DNA of 64,000 nucleotides from Chryseobacterium taichungense (GTDB lineage Bacteria > Bacteroidota > Bacteroidia > Flavobacteriales > Weeksellaceae), in assembly GCF_900109935.1 (NCBI RefSeq), contig NZ_FOBV01000010.1, positions 62,001-126,000 on the forward strand, written 5' to 3'. Positions 42,541-51,236 of the stretch are shown here, one piece after another; position 1 is the first letter of the stretch, and each line of letters begins with the position of its first letter. The notes beneath the pieces are model-generated. The model did no database searches, was not told the DNA's origin, and worked only from the letters and a program-made list of their open reading frames with translations. The translations under genes were made by a program, and so were the position numbers.

Positions 42541-42600
42541 TTGTCCTTTTGTCTTGAAACAAAAGAACGAAAAATTCAAGACTTGGAAAATTTCGCTAAA
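42541..42600. repeat. Candidate interspersed repeat element with alternative hairpins
   Basis: CTTTTGT (42546-42552) pairs with ACAAAAG (42559-42565), while GTCTTGAA (42551-42558) can instead pair with TTCAAGAC (42575-42582). I recall similar intergenic sequences (CTTTTGTCTTGAAACAAAAG) in many Chryseobacterium genomes, so it is probably a copy of a dispersed repeat; the copy number here cannot be counted. Confidence 0.45.
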
Positions 42601-42789
42601 AATTATTTCTGTTCTCTAAAAATTCTAAAACTCGCGCGAATTCAAGATTTATCTTTTAATTAAACTTTGCCTCGCGCTCAAACAGTAGAATTTTTTTAAC
42701 GTTCACATAATTAATTTTCTTAACGCTACATTTTCCTATGTCGTTATTAGTGAACAATATCACTAGCATCCACGGAATCTGTGGAAAAA

Positions 42790-44193
42790 TCAGAATAAAA
42801 CTCTATCCTCTCTTCTCAATTCTTCTAAATATTTACTCTTATCATCACGGTAGAAAAGATTCATAGTTTCAAAAGGAATCAGTTTTAAATCTTTATTGAC
42901 GATGTGCACACAGGATTTCTTTACGGCACGAACATCAAAATCGTGAGCATCCATAAAATTCATGATGATAATTCTGAAAAGATTGTCATAATCGAGATTT
43001 GGCGCCGAAACTTCGGGAAGACAGCACAGTAACTGATTTACTTTAGGTTTCACTTTATCTACGGAGATTCCGGTACTGAAGATATCCAGAAGCTGCATCT
43101 GCAGTCCCGTATCCTGTTCGTATACGATTGTATTTCTCGTCTCATTATTCAGAAGATCAGCTGGATTGATATATCTCGTTAAAGGAATCGTTTCACCTTC
43201 AAGCTTTAGAATATAACCCATCGCCAAAGCATCCGGATTGCACGGAACCGGAATAATATCATCCGAATTGAGAAGCGGAAACTGGTTTAAAATCTCCTGT
43301 CTTACTTCGGTCAACGTTATCTTTTCATACGCAGAATCTTCACGGTTTCTTCCTGCAATTTCAACGGGCTGAAAAGTAATCCCACGCACGCATTTTTGTT
43401 TTAAAGCAAAATCAATAATTTTCCCGATCTCGTCAATGTTTTTCCCGTTCTGAAGAACAATCACCAGCGTTGTAGACAGATTCAGGGCATTCAGTTTCTC
43501 TAAAGCTTTCATTCTGATATCCGTAAGGTCTTTTCCTCTGAAATCTTTAAGGACTTCGGGTTTAAAGGAATCAAACTGGAGATAGATCTCGAACTCCGGG
43601 GCATAGGTCGCCAGTTTTTCAGCAAAACCGGGATCATTGGCAATCCGTACGCCGTTGGTATTTAACATCAGATGCTTGATCGGCTTCGACTTGGCAATAT
43701 CCATGATCTTAAAAAACTCGGGATGAATCGTAGGCTCTCCTCCGCTAATCTGTACGACATCCGGCTCGCCTTCATTTCTTACGATCGTATCAAACATCGC
43801 TTCGATTTCCTCAAGACTTCGGTGACTTCCATAATGCGGCGAAGACATCGCATAACATGTAGGGCATGTAAGATTGCAACGGTCGGTAACTTCTACTATA
43901 GAAAGGCAGCTGTGCTGCTCATGATCAACGCATAAGCCGCAATCATAAGGACAGCCATATTCTACATCTGTTCCGAAATGAACCGGCATTTCCGAAGCTT
44001 TATTATAGTTTCTGATATTTTTATAATACTGAACATCAGTAGCAATTTTCGTTTTGAAAAACCCATGATCGGGACATCTTTTCGTCATGAAAACAGCTTC
44101 ATCTTCAATAATGATCTTCGCACCCACTCTTTTCAGGCATTCCGGGCAAAGGCTGATGGTATAATCGTAATAGGTATAGTTTCTTACTGGCAT
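42790..44193 (-). CDS. Radical SAM enzyme of the MJ0619/Tes-like group
   Basis: The 467-residue protein starts at 44193 (MPVRNYTYYDY); the longer frame adds 13 unlikely residues. It has the radical SAM cluster CNLTCPTC (C106, C110, C113), ISGGEP for SAM binding, and extra conserved Cys pairs at 16/19, 40, and 81/85/88 plus 96 (ECGC.. pattern: CPYDCGLC). This N-terminal Cys layout is known from MJ0619-type pterin methyltransferases and the tetraether lipid synthase Tes and its bacterial relatives. So more than one iron-sulfur cluster is likely. It is followed in the operon by a small membrane protein and an Lgt-like protein. The substrate is unknown; a lipid is one possibility. Confidence 0.8.
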   Translation of the reverse strand: MPVRNYTYYDYTISLCPECLKRVGAKIIIEDEAVFMTKRCPDHGFFKTKIATDVQYYKNIRNYNKASEMPVHFGTDVEYGCPYDCGLCVDHEQHSCLSIVEVTDRCNLTCPTCYAMSSPHYGSHRSLEEIEAMFDTIVRNEGEPDVVQISGGEPTIHPEFFKIMDIAKSKPIKHLMLNTNGVRIANDPGFAEKLATYAPEFEIYLQFDSFKPEVLKDFRGKDLTDIRMKALEKLNALNLSTTLVIVLQNGKNIDEIGKIIDFALKQKCVRGITFQPVEIAGRNREDSAYEKITLTEVRQEILNQFPLLNSDDIIPVPCNPDALAMGYILKLEGETIPLTRYINPADLLNNETRNTIVYEQDTGLQMQLLDIFSTGISVDKVKPKVNQLLCCLPEVSAPNLDYDNLFRIIIMNFMDAHDFDVRAVKKSCVHIVNKDLKLIPFETMNLFYRDDKSKYLEELRREDRVLF

Positions 44194-44203
44194 GATACTC
44201 TTT

Positions 44204-44437
44204 TTATAAACTAAAGCCACAGATGCAACCACCGGCGATGAAAGTTAATATCCCGACAAGAATTCCTATTAAAGGCGCTTTGAAATTATACTTCTTTTCG
44301 GGGTTGGAGGCAGACATAATCCCTAAAATGAGGATCACGAGCACAGAAACCATGATGATTACAATTCCTGCACCGAGAAAAAAAATTCCAAATCCTGCGA
44401 ACTGTCCTCCTAAATTACCTACTTCTAATAATTTCAT
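44204..44437 (-). CDS. Small membrane protein between Lgt-like and radical SAM genes
   Basis: The 77-residue protein (start at 44437, MKLLEVGNLGG) has two long membrane helices (about 10-38 and 48-72) and an odd CIC pair at its end. It overlaps the end of the Lgt-like gene by 23 bases and ends 10 bases before the radical SAM gene start, so the three genes form an operon. No family is recognised. Confidence 0.55.
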   Translation of the reverse strand: MKLLEVGNLGGQFAGFGIFFLGAGIVIIMVSVLVILILGIMSASNPEKKYNFKAPLIGILVGILTFIAGGCICGFSL

Positions 44438-45170
44438 GTATGTTTTTTTTGAATAGATAAATATAATAAATGATAATGAAAACACACACCAGCTGGATGG
44501 TACTTAAACCAAAAATGATATTATACTTAGGTTTAATAAAATCAAGAAAAAACCGGAAAGAGAAATAAAGAAGCATAAAAATCTGGAATAAAACGCCGGA
44601 TCTGTAGCTGAAATTTCTCTGAAAATATTTTAAAAATACAAATAATGCTGCTAAAAATACCATCTCATATAAAGCTACCGGATGCCTTAGAACATGATCT
44701 CCCAAATCCATCCCGAAAACAGAATCTGTCGGAAGGCCATAAGTTTCTTCATAGACTCCGGTGAAAAAACATCCGATTCTGCCGATAAACATGGCTGCAA
44801 TTAAAGGATAAACCATTCTGTCGCCTGTACTTTCCTTTTTACCAATAATTGCTTTCATGGCTTCGACGCCTATCAGACCTCCTGCAAGTCCGCCAACAAT
44901 GGTATTATTCAGCCAGATGTAGGCCCATACATCAGGTGCTTTCATCAAGTCATCAGGTCTTTCCAGAGAGCCGATCATGTGTGAACCAATTAATGCGCCT
45001 AAAGTAGCCGCAATGAGTATCAGTAAAGAATTTATATTACTGAATTTTTCTTTATCGTTTCTTTTTAAAAATGTATAATAACGCATTCCAACAAAAATCC
45101 CCAGAGACTCTGTGATCGGATGCAGTAAAACGTCTTTACCTAGAATATGAACTGTTGCAGGGAAATCCAT
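44415..45170 (-). CDS. Prolipoprotein diacylglyceryl transferase-like membrane protein (Lgt family)
   Basis: The 251-residue membrane protein starts at 45170 (MDFPATVHIL). It has about seven helices and Lgt-like landmarks: LHPITESLG, TIVGGLAGG, GRIGCF, RHPVALYEM and FRFFLDF. But the core signature differs: the usual GRIGNFINGELYG is GRIGCFFTGVYEETYG here, so the Asn and the conserved Glu positions are altered. It therefore may be a divergent paralogue, not the main Lgt. It is in one operon with the Tes-like radical SAM enzyme, which suggests a shared lipid-modifying pathway. Confidence 0.75.
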   Translation of the reverse strand: MDFPATVHILGKDVLLHPITESLGIFVGMRYYTFLKRNDKEKFSNINSLLILIAATLGALIGSHMIGSLERPDDLMKAPDVWAYIWLNNTIVGGLAGGLIGVEAMKAIIGKKESTGDRMVYPLIAAMFIGRIGCFFTGVYEETYGLPTDSVFGMDLGDHVLRHPVALYEMVFLAALFVFLKYFQRNFSYRSGVLFQIFMLLYFSFRFFLDFIKPKYNIIFGLSTIQLVCVFIIIYYIYLFKKNIHEIIRSR

Positions 45171-45232
45171 GGTTTCAAATGTATTGCTTTTTACAGCGCT
45201 TCTGCAAGCCATTTTTTGATTTTTTATATATT

Positions 45233-45354
45233 GTCGAAACCTTATTAAAAAAATGTCGAGACGTTTTGTCTAAAACGTCGAAACCTTTTGGTGAAAACGT
45301 CGGGACCTTTTTAGTAAAACGTCTCGACGTTTTATGGAGTGCATCGAAACGGCC
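45233..45354. repeat. Six tandem degenerate copies of a 22-bp repeat
   Basis: The core GTCGAAACC/GTCGAGACG/GTCGGGACC starts at 45233, 45255, 45277, 45299, 45321 and 45343, always exactly 22 bases apart. Each copy continues with a T-rich and then an A-rich half (about ACCTTTTnGTnAAAAC). The last copies are more worn. The second and fifth copies form a 13-bp inverted pair (45255-45267 with 45316-45328). The repeat lies in the 310-bp gap between the divergent Lgt-like gene and guaC; nothing else is seen there. Confidence 0.85.
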
Positions 45355-45480
45355 ACTACAACGGTAAGAAAAGACTTTAAATAAAACATGGTTCAGACTT
45401 CTTAAAATAATTATAAATCACTTTGATTTAAAAGTTACAATCAATCTTTTTCCTTATTTTTATTAAATAATATCCAAATT

Positions 45481-46521
45481 ATGAGAATAGAAAATGATAT
45501 AAAGCTGGGATTTAAAGATGTAATGTTCCGTCCGAAACGTTCTACTTTAAAATCCCGTTCGGAAGTTAATCTGGAAAGAGAATTTACCTTCAGACATACC
45601 CAGAAAAAATGGAGCGGCATACCGGTCATTGCGGCCAATATGGATACTGTCGGGACCTTTGAAATGGCCGTTGAACTTGCTAAAGAAAAGATTATTACAG
45701 CTATTCATAAGCACTACACACCTGAGGAATGGTCTCAGTTCCTGGATTCGCAGCCTGAAAGCATCCATCAGTATATAGCCTTAAGCACCGGCACGGGAAA
45801 ATCGGATGAGGAAAAAATCAAAACCATCCTCGAAAAGCACCCGAAAATTGAGTTTCTCTGCATTGATGTAGCCAATGGATATTCAGAACATTTTGTGGAA
45901 TTTGTGAAGAAAGCAAGAACTAATTTTCCGGATAAAATCATTATTGCCGGGAATGTGGTGACGGGAGAAATGGTGGAAGAGCTTCTTCTCGTGGGTGCAG
46001 ATATCATTAAAGTGGGAATCCGTCCTGGTTCTGTCTGTACAACACGTGTGAAAACGGGTGTCGGATATCCCCAGCTTTCCGCCATTATTGAATGTGCCGA
46101 TGCCGCGCATGGACTGAAAGGCCATATCATTGCAGATGGTGGGTGTAAGGTTCCGGGCGATGTGGCAAAGGCTTTCGGCGGCGGTGCCGACTTTGTGATG
46201 CTGGGCGGAATGTTTGCCGGACACGACGAAAGCGGCGGTGAAATCGTAGAGGAAAACGGTAAAAAATACCGTCTTTTTTACGGAATGAGCTCAAAAACAG
46301 CCATGGAAAAACACTCAGGAGGAGTCGCGGAATATAGAGCCTCGGAAGGAAAAACCGTAAAAGTTGCCTACAAAGGCCCGGTTGCAGAAACGGTAAAAGA
46401 TATTTTGGGTGGCGTACGGTCTACCTGCACATATGTAGGTGCTTCGACTTTGAAAGAGCTTTCTAAAAGGACGACTTTTATCAGGGTGCAGGAACAGGAA
46501 AATCAGGTTTTTAAAGATTGA
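45481..46521 (+). CDS. guaC: GMP reductase
   Basis: The 346-residue enzyme converts GMP to IMP with NADPH, a purine salvage step. It has the IMPDH/GMPR barrel with the catalytic loop GIRPGSVCTTRVKTGVG; the Cys is C186, the same number as in E. coli GuaC, followed by YPQLSAIIECADAAHG. It lacks the CBS domains of IMP dehydrogenase, and the length is that of GMP reductase. It lies 127 bases after the 22-bp repeats and ends near a bidirectional terminator. Confidence 0.95.
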   Translation: MRIENDIKLGFKDVMFRPKRSTLKSRSEVNLEREFTFRHTQKKWSGIPVIAANMDTVGTFEMAVELAKEKIITAIHKHYTPEEWSQFLDSQPESIHQYIALSTGTGKSDEEKIKTILEKHPKIEFLCIDVANGYSEHFVEFVKKARTNFPDKIIIAGNVVTGEMVEELLLVGADIIKVGIRPGSVCTTRVKTGVGYPQLSAIIECADAAHGLKGHIIADGGCKVPGDVAKAFGGGADFVMLGGMFAGHDESGGEIVEENGKKYRLFYGMSSKTAMEKHSGGVAEYRASEGKTVKVAYKGPVAETVKDILGGVRSTCTYVGASTLKELSKRTTFIRVQEQENQVFKD

Positions 46522-46543
46522 TTTTTTACTCTTATAAAACAAC

Positions 46544-46569
46544 AAAATCCGTCTCATGAGACGGATTTT
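46544..46569. terminator. Bidirectional terminator between guaC and fabG
   Basis: A 26-base perfect palindrome with 13-base arms (AAAATCCGTCTCA and its complement) lies between the convergent genes; the A and T ends act as tails for each direction. Confidence 0.85.
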
Positions 46570-46594
46570 ATATTATTAAATTGTTTATTCATTA

Positions 46595-47338
46595 TTAAGT
46601 CAGGAGACCTCCATCAACGTTAATCGTCTGTCCTGTAATATATGATGCCATTTCGCTTCCTAAGAATACACATGCATTGGCAATGTCTTTTGTCTGCCCA
46701 AGCTTTTTCATAGGAATAGCTTCGTTCCATTTTTCTTTCGCTTTATCATCTAAGGCATCTGTCATTTCAGTCTGAATGAAACCAGGAGCAATAGCGTTGC
46801 AACGGATATTTCTTGAGCCTAATTCAAGGGCAACAGATTTTGTAAATCCAATAACCCCCGCTTTAGAGGCGGCATAATTGGCCTGTCCTGCATTTCCACT
46901 GATTCCCACTACGGAAGTCATATTGATGATTGATCCTTCTTTAGCCTTCATCATCGGCTTGATTACCGCTTTGGTAAGATTGAATACAGAATCCAGGTTT
47001 ACATTGATCACTTTATCCCAATCTTCTTTTGACATTCTCAGAAGCAGATTATCTTTAGTGATTCCTGCATTGTTGATGAGAATATCGATTTTCCCGAATT
47101 CTTTGATTACTTCATCCACCAATGTTTGAGCAGCATCAAAATCTGATGCGTCCGACTGGTATCCTTTAATTTGAGTTACAGAACTTAAAGTTGCTTCTAA
47201 TTCCTTCGCTTTTTCTACAGATCCGGCATAGGTGAAAGCGATTTTTGCTCCCTGCTGAGCATACATTTCAGCGATTCCTTTTCCGATTCCTCGGGTAGCT
47301 CCTGTTATTAGCGCTACTTTTCCTTCTAATAGTTTCAT
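46595..47338 (-). CDS. fabG: 3-oxoacyl-[acyl-carrier-protein] reductase FabG
   Basis: The 247-residue short-chain dehydrogenase reduces 3-oxoacyl-ACP with NADPH in fatty-acid elongation. It shows the cofactor motif TGATRGIGKG (about 11-20), NNAG, the catalytic Ser in INMTSVVG, YAASK with the Tyr/Lys pair, and the C-terminal ITGQTINVDGGL typical of true FabG. It is a single gene without other fab genes beside it. Confidence 0.94.
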   Translation of the reverse strand: MKLLEGKVALITGATRGIGKGIAEMYAQQGAKIAFTYAGSVEKAKELEATLSSVTQIKGYQSDASDFDAAQTLVDEVIKEFGKIDILINNAGITKDNLLLRMSKEDWDKVINVNLDSVFNLTKAVIKPMMKAKEGSIINMTSVVGISGNAGQANYAASKAGVIGFTKSVALELGSRNIRCNAIAPGFIQTEMTDALDDKAKEKWNEAIPMKKLGQTKDIANACVFLGSEMASYITGQTINVDGGLLT

Positions 47339-47512
47339 ATGATGACAATTATTTTCTTGATAACTTATTAACCTTTTGAATGTTGGCTAATATACATTAT
47401 TTAGTTTTATAGAAATAAAACGGTGCGCAAAGATATTATAAAATGTTATTCATTGCATTTTAAATCACACTTTTAGCAAAACTTTTTACCTGTTTTTTGT
47501 CATGCATATCAA

Positions 47513-48988
47513 TTAATCTATAAAATTCCGGTCTTTCTGTTCGGTGAAATAAATATATTGGGTTTCTTTTCCTTTTATCAGTTTAAGGCCTTTTTTATCC
47601 TGGGTAAACTTATCAAAAATAACTTCTGCTAAAGGCTCGTTTTTGTGATTCGTTACTCCGAATTTGTTATCTTTTTTAATGATAAATTCATTGACGCCGA
47701 CAAAGGTTGTGATATCATCATAAATAAAAGGAACTACCTCTTTTCCTTCTTCATCTAATATCCCGTAAAAATTATCGATATTTTTACCAACAAGCATAGG
47801 ATACATATCCAAAAGTTTTATTTCTTTAAAGCCTTTCAGTTCAACATATTGTCTGTCTTTTGGAGAAAATTTATAATACCTATTGTCTTTACTAAGAATC
47901 AAAGTATTAGGGAATATTTTTTCGATCTCATAATCTTCATCGATAATATTTTTAAGATCTTTATCCAAAATCTTCTCCTCATCATTTTTACGGAGGTATA
48001 AATATTTATCTCCTGCAATAGTAAACCCTTCTATCCTGTCATATTCTTTTGGAAAAACAATTTCCCCATTAAGACTGACCACAGCAGCTTTCGGATTATT
48101 CTGATCCTGAGATGTTTTAAATAACCCATTAAAAATAGGGTTTACATAATGATAATCAAGATCATAGATCTTCCCTTCCCGTTTAGAGAAGATGCTTACT
48201 TTATCATCTTTTGTAAGGTAAATGTATTCTCTCCCAACAAAAGCCTGTTCATAGATTTCGTCAGCGATTACATTTTCTTTGTCATTAATAATTCCGTATC
48301 GGTTTTTGGTTGTATCAAGCGTTACAAGAAATGGAAATGCATTGATATTGTCTACATTATGATTGGAAATTATCGTTAAGGTCTTTCCATTATTATCAAT
48401 AATCTCACCTGATTTTTCGCCGGTTGTGATGTAGGTTCTTCCTTTATAAAAGCGGAGGTCAGTTGTAAATTCCCTGTCTGAAATCTGCTTTCCATCGAAA
48501 TCATAGATTAACCAGACTCCGTTTTTCTTAACAAAAAATCTGTTTTCACTGGCAAATTCTATTTTGTCGGAAAAAGGTATGATTTGCTTTCCGTTGAAAT
48601 CATACACGCATTCTTTACCTTGTTTGGTGTAAATCATGCGATCTTTATTTTCCCATGTCCTGAATCTGAAGTTATCCAAAGGGATTAACTCTTCTCCTTT
48701 TTCATTAATCAAAGCGGTTTTTCCGTTTGAATTTCCTGCTTTTACCTTCAGGATGAAACGGTTTTTCCAGATTTGTGAAATTTCACTTTTTAAAGGATTT
48801 TCATAAGTAATATTGCCTAAAGAATCTACAATTCCGGTTTTTCCGGTTTTGGCATCGCTGATCATTCCGTAGCCTTTCGTATAGGAACGTACTTCTTTGC
48901 CCAGTTTTTTAGTTAAAAGTATCTGCTTATACTGATCCGTCTGTCCGAAGCAAACCGACGAAAACAGTACGAAAATTAGTTTTTTCAA
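47513..48988 (-). CDS. WG-repeat protein
   Basis: The 491-residue exported protein has a signal peptide (KLIFVLFSSVCFGQ) and repeated beta-hairpin units of WG type, for example KTGIVDSLGNITYENP, KTALINEKGEELIPLD, GIINDKENVIADE and GILDEEGKEVVPFIYDD. Function of such proteins is unknown. It starts with TTG at 48988, directly touching the rsmI stop (TAA then TTG), so translation probably reinitiates; no nearby ATG fits. Confidence 0.8.
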   Translation of the reverse strand: MKKLIFVLFSSVCFGQTDQYKQILLTKKLGKEVRSYTKGYGMISDAKTGKTGIVDSLGNITYENPLKSEISQIWKNRFILKVKAGNSNGKTALINEKGEELIPLDNFRFRTWENKDRMIYTKQGKECVYDFNGKQIIPFSDKIEFASENRFFVKKNGVWLIYDFDGKQISDREFTTDLRFYKGRTYITTGEKSGEIIDNNGKTLTIISNHNVDNINAFPFLVTLDTTKNRYGIINDKENVIADEIYEQAFVGREYIYLTKDDKVSIFSKREGKIYDLDYHYVNPIFNGLFKTSQDQNNPKAAVVSLNGEIVFPKEYDRIEGFTIAGDKYLYLRKNDEEKILDKDLKNIIDEDYEIEKIFPNTLILSKDNRYYKFSPKDRQYVELKGFKEIKLLDMYPMLVGKNIDNFYGILDEEGKEVVPFIYDDITTFVGVNEFIIKKDNKFGVTNHKNEPLAEVIFDKFTQDKKGLKLIKGKETQYIYFTEQKDRNFID

Positions 48989-49663
48989 TTAAATGGAATT
49001 ATTTACGATGAGAACGATCTCACCTTTTAAGGTTTTGCTTTTTGAGAATTCAATGAGTTCAATAATTGTTCCGCGCTTGGTTTCTTCGAATTTTTTTGAA
49101 ATTTCCCGGCTGAGACTTACTTTAGTTTCTTCCCCAAAGAATTCTTTGATCTGCTCCAAAGTCGTATTGATTTTATGTGGGCTTTCATACAGAACGATGG
49201 TTTTTTTCTCTTCGGCGAGTTGCTTTAGTTTGGTCTGCCTTCCCTTCTTTTGTGGCAAAAATCCTGCAAAAAGGAATTCGTTGTTGGGCAATCCGGAAAC
49301 TACTAAAGCCGGAACAAAAGCGGTCGCTCCCGGCAGACAAATCATCTCAATATGATGGTCGGCACCTGCTTTTGCAAGCAAATATCCCGGATCCGAAATT
49401 CCAGGCGTTCCGGCATCGGTGATAATGGCAATGTTCTGACCGTTTTTAAGGTCGGTTATTACTTTTTCCGTTGCCTGATGTTCGTTATGGAGATGATAAG
49501 ATTTTAAAGGTTTTGAAATTTCGAAATGCTTCAGAAGAATTCCGGAAGTTCTTGTATCTTCACACAATATGTAATCAACCTCTTTCAGCACATTGACCGC
49601 TCTGTAGGTCATATCTTCCAGGTTCCCGATGGGTGTGGGAACAAAATATAGAATTCCGCTCAA
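48989..49663 (-). CDS. rsmI: 16S rRNA (cytidine-1402 2'-O)-methyltransferase RsmI
   Basis: The 224-residue enzyme methylates the ribose of C1402 in 16S rRNA. The N-terminus LYFVPTPIGNLEDMTYRA, the EDTR motif and DAGTPGISDPG (SAM and substrate sites) are typical. The protein is slightly shorter than the E. coli version because its C-terminal tail is absent, as in many Bacteroidota. It lies 8 bases after the acidic repeat protein gene and touches the WG gene. Confidence 0.94.
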   Translation of the reverse strand: MSGILYFVPTPIGNLEDMTYRAVNVLKEVDYILCEDTRTSGILLKHFEISKPLKSYHLHNEHQATEKVITDLKNGQNIAIITDAGTPGISDPGYLLAKAGADHHIEMICLPGATAFVPALVVSGLPNNEFLFAGFLPQKKGRQTKLKQLAEEKKTIVLYESPHKINTTLEQIKEFFGEETKVSLSREISKKFEETKRGTIIELIEFSKSKTLKGEIVLIVNNSI

Positions 49664-49671
49664 AATTAAGT

Positions 49672-51174
49672 TTATAAAAATTTATTTTCTACCAATATCC
49701 AGAGTCTTTGGGCATATTCATCTACTTTATTCCATTTTTTAGAATAATAGAGATCGCTCAGATATTCTTTCGCTTCTTCCAATGTCCTGAAGCTGTTAAG
49801 ATTATTGACTACTTCATTAAGTTCAGACTGGCTACCGCCGAAAAGGGTTTTTGAAAAGGCAATCCGGTCGTTAAGATCCAGTTTGAATTCCGGTTTTTTC
49901 TTTTCAGCTTCCATAAAATCCGTCGGTATATTTGTTTTTAAAATACTCCCTGATTCTTTTTTCTCAGCAGATTCTGTTTTTTCCGTCGGTAAAATTCTTT
50001 CCAAATGATCATCATCAAAAAGTGTCTGCACAGCTTTTAAACCCTTTATGTGGGCCAATTTTATCTTTTTTTCCTGCTGATAGGCTTCAAGATTCTCAAA
50101 ACTCTCGTCAGATGCAGGCTTATCCTTTTCGTTTTCGTGAACGGGTCTGTCGATATCAACAATTTTTCTTCTGTCATTGATCTCTGCCAGAATATTCTGC
50201 TCCTGTTTTTCCTCAACTGCCGCTTCGTACTTGATTTCCGTTAAAATACCTTCTACATTTGAAGTATCCGTAGGAAGCTCTCCATTTTCCACCATGGCAC
50301 CGGAAACCGTAAAATGTTCTTCGTTTTCTTCTATCAGGAGCTCATCTTCCAAAAGTTCAGTATCAAAAATACTTGGAATAATCTCATTAATTTCCTGATT
50401 TTCTTCATTTTTTGCCTCAGTTTCAAAGTTATTACGGATTTTCTCTTCTTCTTCAAAATCGTTTACATCTCCCTGATGATCAGAAACTTCATTTTCAAAT
50501 CCATCAATTTCATTAAGCTGATTATTAAAGATCGCTTCTTCTTCTGTCTGTTCATCACTGAACATTTTTTCATCAATATCAGCTTCATGGTCAGGCTCTG
50601 AATCGGCCAATATTCTTTCCTCGTCTACAAAATTTAATGTGTCATCCGTTTGACCGGAAATTTCATGTTCATCAACTTCTTTCATTTGTTCATTGAAAAC
50701 ATCTTCAACATTTCCAGCTGGACTAATATTTTGATGATCAGTAATTTCTGTTTCTGGATTTTCTTCGACGAAATTGACTAGTGTTTCATGCAATTCACCT
50801 TCAACAATTTCATTCAGCTGATTATTAAAAATCGCTTCTTCTTCGGTTACCTGATCTGAAAATTCTTCTTTTTCTCCGATTTCGTTTAGCTGATTGTTAA
50901 AGATGGCTTCCTCTTCTTCTATTTCAATTTTTATGTTCTGATCCGGAATTGACGAAAAATTTTCATTATTTTCATCTGTGGACGAAAAATTTTCATTCCC
51001 GAAATACGCTATATTTTTTTCCAGCAAGCGTAAAAACGAAATCCTGTTGGCAAGATCATCCACAAGATCCTGCTTGGAAAGTAATTCGTCCACATTGCTT
51101 ATTTTATCCAGAATAGCGATCATATTCTTGGATTCAAAAAAAATCTTTTCCTTTAAATCTTGGATGTTCTGCAT
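49672..51174 (-). CDS. Acidic repeat protein with EEAIFNNQLNEI motifs
   Basis: The 500-residue protein has a helical N-terminal part (1-60), a long Glu/Asp/Asn-rich disordered middle (60-330), and a helical, basic-to-mixed C-terminal part (370-500) with LEEAKEYLSDLYYSKKWNKVDEY. In the middle the segment EEEAIFNNQLNEI occurs exactly at 87-99, 111-123 and 211-223, with a degenerate copy at 156-167 (VEDVFNEQMKEV). No family is known to me. Its place before rsmI and opposite tdk is common to flavobacteria as a hypothetical protein; repeats look like short linear motifs that bind a partner. Confidence 0.75.
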   Translation of the reverse strand: MQNIQDLKEKIFFESKNMIAILDKISNVDELLSKQDLVDDLANRISFLRLLEKNIAYFGNENFSSTDENNENFSSIPDQNIKIEIEEEEAIFNNQLNEIGEKEEFSDQVTEEEAIFNNQLNEIVEGELHETLVNFVEENPETEITDHQNISPAGNVEDVFNEQMKEVDEHEISGQTDDTLNFVDEERILADSEPDHEADIDEKMFSDEQTEEEAIFNNQLNEIDGFENEVSDHQGDVNDFEEEEKIRNNFETEAKNEENQEINEIIPSIFDTELLEDELLIEENEEHFTVSGAMVENGELPTDTSNVEGILTEIKYEAAVEEKQEQNILAEINDRRKIVDIDRPVHENEKDKPASDESFENLEAYQQEKKIKLAHIKGLKAVQTLFDDDHLERILPTEKTESAEKKESGSILKTNIPTDFMEAEKKKPEFKLDLNDRIAFSKTLFGGSQSELNEVVNNLNSFRTLEEAKEYLSDLYYSKKWNKVDEYAQRLWILVENKFL

Positions 51175-51236
51175 ATAAGAATCTTGTTAAAAAATTGCTT
51201 ACTTTTGATGTTAAAAATATACGGCTAATTTAACAA

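Noticed and set aside
45233..45354. CRISPR array
   Set aside because: The 22-bp units are contiguous and degenerate with no unique spacers, and no cas gene is in the window.
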